DNA of 64,000 nucleotides from Amphichorda felina (taxonomy: Eukaryota; Ascomycota; Sordariomycetes; Hypocreales; Bionectriaceae). Both the position numbers and the translations under genes were made by a program. Location: the NCBI GenBank assembly GCA_016490725.1, contig JAEMHR010000008.1, forward strand, positions 1 through 64,000, written 5' to 3'. The notes under the pieces were generated by a model. That model had not been told where the DNA came from. It worked only from the letters and a program-made list of their open reading frames with translations, and searched no databases. Positions 56,819 to 64,000 of the stretch are shown piece by piece. Positions within the stretch are counted from its first letter, which is position 1; every line of letters begins with the position of its first letter.

Positions 56819-58664
56819 TGATGAGACTGCGTGTATGTGGTGATGTTGACAGAAGCCAGTGGCAGAGGGAGAAGGTGTGGAACATTTAAGCATTCATCTC
56901 ACTCTCCTTTGTCTCATTCGGTAAGCAACAGGCATATGTATTTAAGCACTCCAGATCCTGCACTCCGCAGCATCCAATACTAATACCCGCCCGCATCAAA
57001 GCAGCATTCAAAGAAATAGGCTTCACTTGTATCCCCCTGAAACAGTAATAGCTGTAGTTGTATATGCTATTTGTATAGGTGACTGAAATCATATAACCAA
57101 TTGGCCGGCGAGGGCGACACCTGGATTGAAAATGGTCTACCTTCTCAGAACCATACGGTGAATACTCTCTGCTGTAAGGACAAAGGATTCCCTTGTGGAG
57201 TGGCTGCTTGAATGGGACAAAACTTACTTCATTCAAGGTTCAATGCCGTCTTCCCCAGGAGAAGGGAAACAATGGGCGAATGTCTCGGGCGTCGAAAGAA
57301 ATGCATCCACCCTTTGTTGCTGCTGTTCATCTACCTACCCTACATCGTGTACGCCCCGGATGGTTGCAACTCCCCACCATGAGCCACTGAACTAAGTTTG
57401 AATATATAGATGAGATAAAGAGCTTCTTCCTGTGCTTTAGTACATCATAATTGGCCCCATGAATCGTTGGTTTTCATATGTTGATTGTTACAATTATGTA
57501 AAGACGGTGTGTGGTCACACCGGTGTGCGCTTGATGATGAGCGGGAACTGGGTGGACTCAATCCGTTTAGCATTGATATGCAAAATCAACAAGAGCTACT
57601 AAAAAAGGCTATTTAAACAAACTGTTAGATATTTTGTACCGGGATTTGTCGAGGCACCCGTATGGACAGTCACTTTTTGTTGTTGTGCGCTTCTGCTGCA
57701 CCTGCTCTGTACTGTCACGCCCTCGTAGATGGATACATCCCTGTAAACCGGGTATTATCAAGGTTGGCTGAAATTTGTTAGCCTGCGGTGAAACATATAG
57801 TAACCTTATGTCTAGATGTATGTCTAGGTGTACATTGGAGTGTACATGTAAATACACCGGCGGGCGGTTTAGCCTCTGAACTCTGAGTTTGTTTTTTGTA
57901 AACAAGGAACCAGGGACCATATATCATCTTTCATACTTGCCATGAAGACACTGACTGTCATTCTATTGGTCCTGAAGTGTGGTGGGAATTGGGTCTACGA
58001 GCTGCGCAGTGACATGTTACTCTGAATACAACTGTGCAGCCTGTCCGAGGTCGAAATTCGGACATTTGTCCAGCAGGTCAAAGCCTCAAGGGACAATATG
58101 TTCCCCAAGGGTGACTGAGGTTGCTTTTATTCTGATCCTGCTAGTGTCAGAGCCGCACCGCTGCAGCCGTCAAAGTGACTTGCGTGACAGGCAGACTAGA
58201 CGCGCATCGTCTGATGCTAATATGTATGGCTCGTGGCTGAATATCGCCCTAATATTGCCAATAATGGCAACCGAGTTTTAAGTTCAAGGCTAATCACGAT
58301 GGTTTTGTTTACTTTCCCCCCATGTAAACCTTGAAGACCTAGAGCATACTCATAGTGAAACAAGCCACCAGAACAATAAGGTTATATCCAACAAGCACCT
58401 TGCTCCCAACTCATCCCTATGTAAACAATGTCCATACATACACGTACACTCTGGACAATATTAACGTGGCAGTGAATCGCTGGCCACACGACCCACTTTA
58501 TAATCCCATAACCGCTCTCCCCATTTGTCCGTTGAACTCCTTCTCTCTCTCTTCCACACCCACACAACAATCCTAGAAGACCTCACTCCTGACCGCAAGA
58601 TCTACTATTACCTTGCCACAATACTCTCTTATTTCTTGCTTGCAGTTGCTAGTCACCTACCACC
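56819..58664. other. gene-poor AT-rich interval
   Basis: 1.85 kb with no convincing gene. AT-rich stretches alternate with short GC-rich ones. Seen: a perfect 12-bp palindrome CACACCGGTGTG at 57516-57527 and runs such as TGTCTAGGTGTACATTGGAG near 57820. It holds the divergent promoters of the flanking genes and possibly decayed repeats. Confidence 0.4.
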
Positions 58665-60291
58665 ATGCAGAATATGTACTGCAACACCACAACCCAAGGC
58701 ATGGCCTTTGCCAGCCACACAAACACAACCATTGCCACTGCCACTGCCGGTTCATGGGATTCCTTGCCTGAGGACATTCACCTCCACATTTTGGGGTTGA
58801 TCGCAAAGGAAAAGCCCCAAGGCTGGACCTCCCTCGCATCAGTCTCGAAAGCATGGCGCGACATCATTGCGAAGAAGACTTTCCAGCGCCTGAAGCTCAA
58901 GCCATCATGTCTGCCCGACTTCGAACATATGGTTTCCCGGAACAGGGGCTTTGTCCGACATATCTGGCTTCATATTGATTTGGAACAATATTCCTGCCAC
59001 AATTGCGACACTCGAGAGGATACAGATTCAGAAACACGTCCCAACAACGACCGCATCTGCCACGCCATCTCCAGCCTACTTTCGAGTCTCAGCACCTGGG
59101 AACCAACGGACAAGTTGACACTGGAGCTCAGTGCCTCCTCCCCCAGTGATTCGCAGCATTTCTTCAAGAACTTCTGTTTCGGATCAGACGACGAGAATAA
59201 CATTAGAACGATCCCTGACGACGGGGGGGACCTTGACTGGCATGATCCCAAGCACGGCTGGGTCGATGGGCAGCTCCACAACAGGCCTCCCAGTGAGGCT
59301 GTATTGCGACTCTTTGGTAACATCACGGGCCTATCTGAACAACTTCCCCAGGTCAGGGCAGTCACAGCCTTCATGATTCGCCGACAGCTCCGTCGTCGGT
59401 TCTCTGCCCCAGATCTGCGCCTCTTGGTCAACAGCTTTCCTTGCCTCGAGGAGATGATCTACGAGCCGTGGGCACTAGGAGACTGTTTTGGGAGTACTGG
59501 ATACACTATGCGTAAGTCTTCTAGATGTGCCGACAATGCTGCTGTCAGCCCCTTTATCCCCCGCTGCTTGATAAACCCATTCGAGTCCTACATATCTAGT
59601 TGCTGACATCTGTGCTATAGAATTTGGCCATCTTATCGAATCATGCCTCCCGGAATCACTCAAGAGATTGTCCATTTTTGAAGACGAAAACGACGATCTT
59701 GCCATGGCATTGGCAACCGACGCCTCTTATACGTCCCCAGCAGGCTCTAGTGATGGTGGTCTGTACACAAGCCTCATGGTGAGCCGCGCCTTTGCCAGCA
59801 GATGCCGTGACCTCGAACACCTGTCCGTCTCGTTCGCCATCGACGCAATGCGCTTCTTCCAGCAGGCCGAGGAAAGCTGGACCTGGGACCACCTGGAGTC
59901 CCTGGCGCTCACGTCGTCGCACCTCGCGCGCGAAGGGTTCGGCGAGGACCTGCTCAAGGAAGCCGCGTGGGTCGCCAAGCGCATGCCCAGGCTGCACACC
60001 ATGGTTCTCTGGCACGGGGTCTGGAGCGACGCCTGCGCCTTCATCTACCGGCGGCGCCATGGCTCCCCGTCCATCACTTGGCGCGGTACGTGGGACCAGC
60101 CGATGACTCCGGAGGTGGTGGGGGCCTGGGAGGAGGTTGCCTCGCACTTTGGCTGCTCCCAGCTTCGGATAAGCAAGGAGAAAGTGACAGGGCACATTAG
60201 ATGTCATGGCAATGCCATCTATCACTTAAATCTGCCCATTGCGGTGGTTGACCCCTTATCACTGAGGCAGATGAATTGGGAGGAACGATAG
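58665..60291 (+). CDS. F-box-like protein (DUF6546-type)
   Basis: Two exons (58665-59511, 59621-60291) give 505 residues. An F-box-like segment at about 30-75 reads WDSLPEDIHLHILGLIAKEKPQGWTS then a SKAWRDII helix. The middle has acidic and Trp-containing stretches, FPCLEEMIYEPW and later SRCRDLEHLSVSF, WDHLESLALTS and PRLHTMVLWHG, consistent with irregular leucine-rich repeats. Fungal F-box proteins of this type may select substrates for SCF ubiquitin ligases, but most have no known target. An upstream CT-rich leader is typical of a fungal 5' UTR. The DUF assignment is from memory of family look and is moderate. Confidence 0.75.
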
Positions 60292-60693
60292 ACTGCCTTG
60301 TCAAGCTGATGACCGCAGTCTGGGTCGCTGCTGGAATACATGTACGGATAGACTGGTGTTGGGCGCAGTAGTGTTTGTGGTGTCTAGTTGCGTCTTCTTT
60401 AGTTGCGTTAGATTGAGAACAAGGCCTGCGGGCAAACCGACCGAGTCTGAATCGAACCTGTCTGGGTGTGAAGCTTTCCACCTCTGCGTACTATCATTGT
60501 GTTCGTTAGCGTAAAGATCCGTAGGTTCAATCGAAGTGAACAACTCTGCTGGTGCTTCTGCCAGACAAGCCTGTACATCCTTTACTCTTACGAAATGATA
60601 CAATAATTTTTATTCCGCTATTTCTTCATGGAACACATATGATGCGAGAGCCGCATGGTTGGGATATGACAAGAGTGCACCCACTACATCCCC
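60292..60693. other. intergenic between convergent genes
   Basis: 402 bp between two 3' ends. Nothing recognised. Confidence 0.4.
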
Positions 60694-62401
60694 CTAGAGA
60701 TGCGCTGCTCTCGAATTGCGTATGCCCGACTTTCCAGGTGACAAAATCCCATTGGGATCCAACGTGTCCTTGAGCAGCGTGGTGAACCGGTTGAACGCCG
60801 AGTCGTTGAAGTTGAGCTTGCTCGCCACCTTGTCCATGTAACTGATATGCGTTCGGTACTCCATGTAACCCTGCTCCGAACCATCGTGCAGCAGCTTGCC
60901 GAACAGATCCTTGACCGCACCCTCCTCCTCGAGCGTGTAGATGACCAGCTCGATGGCGATGACGTACCGCGGGAACACGTGGAAATCGGCAAACATGTCG
61001 AACCCGGCATCGACCGTCCGCTGCTTGGCCGTCAGGTACCAGCCGTACAGCTCGCGGCCCGACGGGGGGATCACGGGCGAGAAGCAGATGTGCCCGCCGC
61101 CCTTCTGCTGCCTGCTGTCGACGATGCCCAGGGGCTCCAGGGTCGGCACGCCGCTGTGGGGGATCTCCTCGCGCCCGATCTCGGCCGTGGTCATGGCCTG
61201 GCCGGGGACGCCGGGGAACTCGCGCCACTCGATCCGCACGCCCTGGATGGGGGTGAAGGCGCGCTGGACCGTCTCGAGCAGCGCGGGGAGCATCTCGACG
61301 GAGCCGTACAGGGAGAAGTAGCCCTTCCAGAAGCCCCACTTCTGCTGGGCCTGGATCTCGGCGAGCACGTCGTACGGCACGTGGGAGCCGGGCTTCATGT
61401 ACTGGGCCATCCTGGCGAGGACCTCGGGCACCTGGGAGGTCAGGGCGATGCGGAAGATGTTGGCGATGGAGGGCGAGTTGAGGATGATGGAGCGGCGCAT
61501 CAGGTCGGAGAGGGTCCCGATGAGGGGGACGAGGTCCTTTTCGCGGGGGACGCTGACCTCGACGGTGGCATAGGCCTCGGGGGCGGGGGTGATGTGGACG
61601 CCGATCTTGGTGACGACGCCTGTTGGTGATGGATTAGCAATGGGTAGGGGGTGGATGGGTCAAAGGAGGCGTCCCTACCAAGGTTGGACTGGAAGAAAAG
61701 ACCATCAAGACTGGGTCCGAAGCCGCTGTTGGATGCCGTCAGCACAATTTCTTTCTACGGTACGGGAAATGGATGACATACTTCTTGTACAGAGCGAACA
61801 GTTTGTTGTCCTCCATGGCTCCCGACCCTGTACGGAGTACATCACCGTTGGGCAGTACAACCTCCATACCGCACTGGGACTGCGAGTGCTCGCCGTTGGG
61901 GGTGTAGCCAATACCACGGTCCACGGTATTTCCCAGGACGGAGCCCCATCCGATGGCTGGGACTGAAGGCCAGAGCTTCAGTCCACGCCGCTGGATCTCC
62001 TCGAAGAGGTCGAAGAAGGACACGCCAGGCTCGACGACTGCATAGCCGTATTCCTCGTTGACCTCGATGATCTTCTTCATCCGCTGCAGGTCGAGAACAA
62101 CGGTGCCCTTGTCAACCGGGCTGGTCCCACCGTATCCCAGATTCTTCCCACGGGAAACCACCCACAGGGCTACCTTGTGGGCGTTGGCAATCTTGATAAT
62201 CGCCTGGACCTCTTCGACACTGCCGGGCCGGACGGCGCCACCGGGGCGGTGCTCCGCAGTCAGCGAGAAGACGTCGCCGTAGGCTTGATTTCCATCGCGG
62301 TCCTCGACTGCGCCGTGCTTGTGATCCCGAGAAACGTTGACATCCCCCAGTAGACGCGCAGCGTCGTCAAAGAAGGATCTCAACGCGGCGGGAGAAGACA
62401 T
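60694..62401 (-). CDS. vanillyl-alcohol oxidase-type FAD-dependent oxidoreductase
   Basis: Three exons (62401-61782, 61725-61679, 61619-60694) give 530 residues. The N-terminal PCMH FAD domain has VRPGSVEEVQAIIKIANAHK, SRGKNLGYGG and VEPGVSFFDLFEE. After the tiny second exon, GFGPSLDGLFFQSNLGVVTKIG is the VAO/p-cresol-hydroxylase landmark. The C-terminal half has GGGHICFSPVIPPSG, whose His is in the place of the covalent FAD-linking His of VAO, and DPNGILSPGKSGI. The protein ends AHL, which fits a loose PTS1 peroxisomal signal ([SAC][KRH][LM]); fungal VAO is peroxisomal. Expected to oxidise 4-alkyl or 4-hydroxymethyl phenols to aldehydes with H2O2 release. Its neighbour is a carotenoid-oxygenase-family gene on the same strand. 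Confidence 0.9.
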
Positions 62402-63214
62402 TGTGAAACTGTGGCTCGGTGACTGCGATTCAGTCAGGTACCAATACTTGGGCAGGAAAACCAGAGGCAAATGAAATTGGTGCAATGAAGAGATGGAGTA
62501 TTTGATAATATTTGATTGTTAGTCTCAGGGTTGCCAAACCGTAGATGCAAGAACATCGGGGGTGACTTTCAACTTGCTGTTCTCGGCTTCGGCGTCCCGG
62601 GGAAGTCGGGGAAGCCGGGGAAGAGGATCCCCACTCGCGAATGGGGGACAAACTCCAACTCCCGTCCTCTTCCCCGGTCATCTCCCGACCTCCCCAGCGC
62701 CCTCCCCCACGGGGGTCAAGTCTACGCCACCTCCGCGTTCTAGAACACTGTTACGCCGCGAACATGGCGACGGTATTCGCAATTTATGGTGCTTCGTATG
62801 TCCAATCAAACGAGCCGTAAGCATAACCTGCAACTACGATGGGAAAGGAAACGTTGGGACCTACACAGCACCTGCGGAAGGGCAGAATCAAGCTCGGCAG
62901 CCCTCTTGGTAGAATACGACGTCATTGCTAAATATTGATTACTATACACGTACTCCTAGTCACCCAAGGCATTGGGATCAGTCAGCCAGATCAAAGGCCA
63001 ACAACGTCCTTTGATAAGCTCGACCATAAGCTTGGACCTGGTCGGCACATTTCTACGTGGCAATTCAGCCGGGTTCATTCTCAGGTTAATGATGTCAATC
63101 AACGTGCATTCTTCGGAATTCATGGCAACATGAATCTGGGCGTCTCCATCTAAGAACAAGGTACATCAACCAGAAAATTCTCGTCACCCGGTTTCTTGAC
63201 TGGCTGTTCTCGGC
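62402..63214. other. intergenic with VAO promoter
   Basis: 813 bp between two minus-strand genes. A 67-codon frame at 62956-63159 (-) is open but has no recognised family. A GGGGAAG-rich patch lies at 62600-62635. Confidence 0.4.
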
Positions 63215-64000
63215 TTAGGCCACCTTGGGACTCACATGCTGGGCATCCACCCAGTTGCCATGCAGGCCCTGCCTCAGCCGGACGGGCAGATCAATAACCG
63301 CCTTGGTCTTGGTGAAGTCCCGAGTATCCAGCAGGTGCAGCTCACTGCCCATTGTATCGTAGTTGTTGATCAACGCCAGGAGGTACCCGTCGCCCTCCTC
63401 CGATGACCCTCGGCGCGGGATGAAGACCGGTTCCTGAACCATGTGCGTCCTCCCGGGAAAGTACACCTCTGTCTCTCCAGTGACGGTGTCGAGGTGGGCC
63501 AGGGAGTTATACAGCGGGTACCCACCGCCCAGTTTTGGGGCAATGGCTGGGAAATCCGTGCCCAGAGATGGGTCCAGGAGATCAAAGAAGCAGTGCCTAT
63601 ATGCCCGAGTGGCAAAGCGGTCGTCAATGCGGTAGAACTCGGAGTTCCCGCCCTGGAGCACCTGGGGCTGGGGAAGGTCAAGGTTGGAAGAAGACGGGTC
63701 GATGGTGAACCGTGTCAGCTGGGAGTGGATGGAGCTAGGCTCGGGGGCATTGCCCTGGGCGTCGGGCCACCAGAAGAAGACATTCTTCTCGCTCAGGCCG
63801 AGATCCAGCACGATGTTCCCGGATGCGTCCTCGTACGCATTGGCTGTATGTCCCGGGAAGGAGTTTTGGTAGCGGAACCACTATTGATATTCATGCATCA
63901 GCATATTTCAGCAATCATAAGAATACTATGTTTGATCGGCTCACCTTGACATCAGTACCCTTGGCCCCCTTTCGAGGAAGGACTCCGATGTAGAATGGGG
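63215..64000 (-). CDS. carotenoid-oxygenase (RPE65/lignostilbene dioxygenase) family, 5' part outside window
   Basis: The last two visible exons are 64000-63945 (entering from outside) and 63880-63215. Across the intron the protein reads FYIGVLPRKGAKGTDVK then WFRYQNSFPGHTANAYEDASGN, where the GHTANAYED His is one of the four iron-binding residues. The terminal GLHGNWV provides the last iron His. Blocks such as FIPRRGSSEEGDGYLLAL and ELHLLDTRDF are typical of the fungal family that cleaves stilbenoid or carotenoid C=C bonds with O2. The stop at 63215 follows HVSPKVA. The N-terminal propeller blades and two iron His lie beyond the window. Together with the adjacent VAO-type gene it suggests aromatic catabolism. 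Confidence 0.88.

Noticed and set aside
57516..57527. Perfect 12-bp palindrome CACACCGGTGTG as a regulatory site
   Set aside because: Single occurrence, more than 1 kb from the F-box gene start; a palindrome of this size can arise by chance.
62956..63159. 67-codon minus-strand frame upstream of the VAO gene
   Set aside because: Open and not obviously low-complexity, but no recognisable family and no splice partners; not enough to call a gene.
1..64000. CRISPR arrays, bacterial operons, riboswitches or insertion sequences
   Set aside because: The window is clearly eukaryotic fungal DNA with spliceosomal introns; no such structures were seen.

Overview
The window comes from a filamentous ascomycete (Pezizomycotina). 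Genes carry short (about 40-90 nt) GT-AG introns, often with CTAAC-like branch points. The families are typically fungal: highly reducing iterative PKSs, Zn2Cys6 regulators, DUF7730, fungal rhodopsin-like and LysM proteins. A hypocrealean or related sordariomycete lifestyle (chitinase, six-LysM protein, secreted protease) is an inference; no species marker is visible.

Region 1 (about 0.2-41 kb) is a large secondary-metabolite locus. In order it holds: a 5'-incomplete 4CL-type acyl-CoA ligase (195-1493, +), a BAHD-like acyltransferase (2207-3655, -), a complete highly reducing PKS1 with its own ER (4836-12840, +), an APH-like kinase (13474-15062, +), a rhodopsin-like membrane protein (15639-17192, -), an intron-containing tRNA-Val(CAC) in a gene-poor 2-kb gap, a DHA2-type MFS exporter (19264-21577, -), an AflR-like Zn2Cys6 regulator (22921-24288, +), an FSH1/LovG-like serine hydrolase (24595-25371, +), an aldose-1-epimerase-like protein (25595-27223, -), a cytochrome P450 (27547-29328, -), a LovC-like trans-enoylreductase (29778-30939, +), PKS2 with a decayed ER (31549-39703, +) and a tandem NTF2/SnoaL-like protein (40271-41071, +). 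A frameshifted kinase relic (41314-41902) and a second Zn2Cys6 regulator (41949-44058, -) with a divergent SDR (44613-45486, +) mark the probable right edge.

The logic resembles lovastatin-type pathways. PKS2 plus a trans-ER would build a programmed core chain, the FSH1 hydrolase would release it, and the P450 would oxidise it. PKS1 (LovF-like domain order) would make a short methylated, reduced acyl side chain. Here a BAHD-type acyltransferase, not a LovD-type transesterase, is the candidate for joining the two. The tandem NTF2-like protein beside PKS2 is the least expected member and a candidate cyclase or isomerase. The product cannot be named from sequence.

Region 2 (46-55.5 kb) is a secretome block: an SGNH/GDSL hydrolase, a CBM18-GH18 chitinase, an astacin-like metalloprotease and a six-LysM protein, all with signal peptides. 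Region 3 (55.5-64 kb) has a DUF7730 protein, an F-box-like protein, a vanillyl-alcohol-oxidase-type flavoenzyme and the 3' part of a carotenoid-oxygenase-family gene that runs off the window. The last two suggest phenylpropanoid or stilbenoid breakdown. Exon borders were chosen by eye; for most genes they give an intact frame and expected family motifs.
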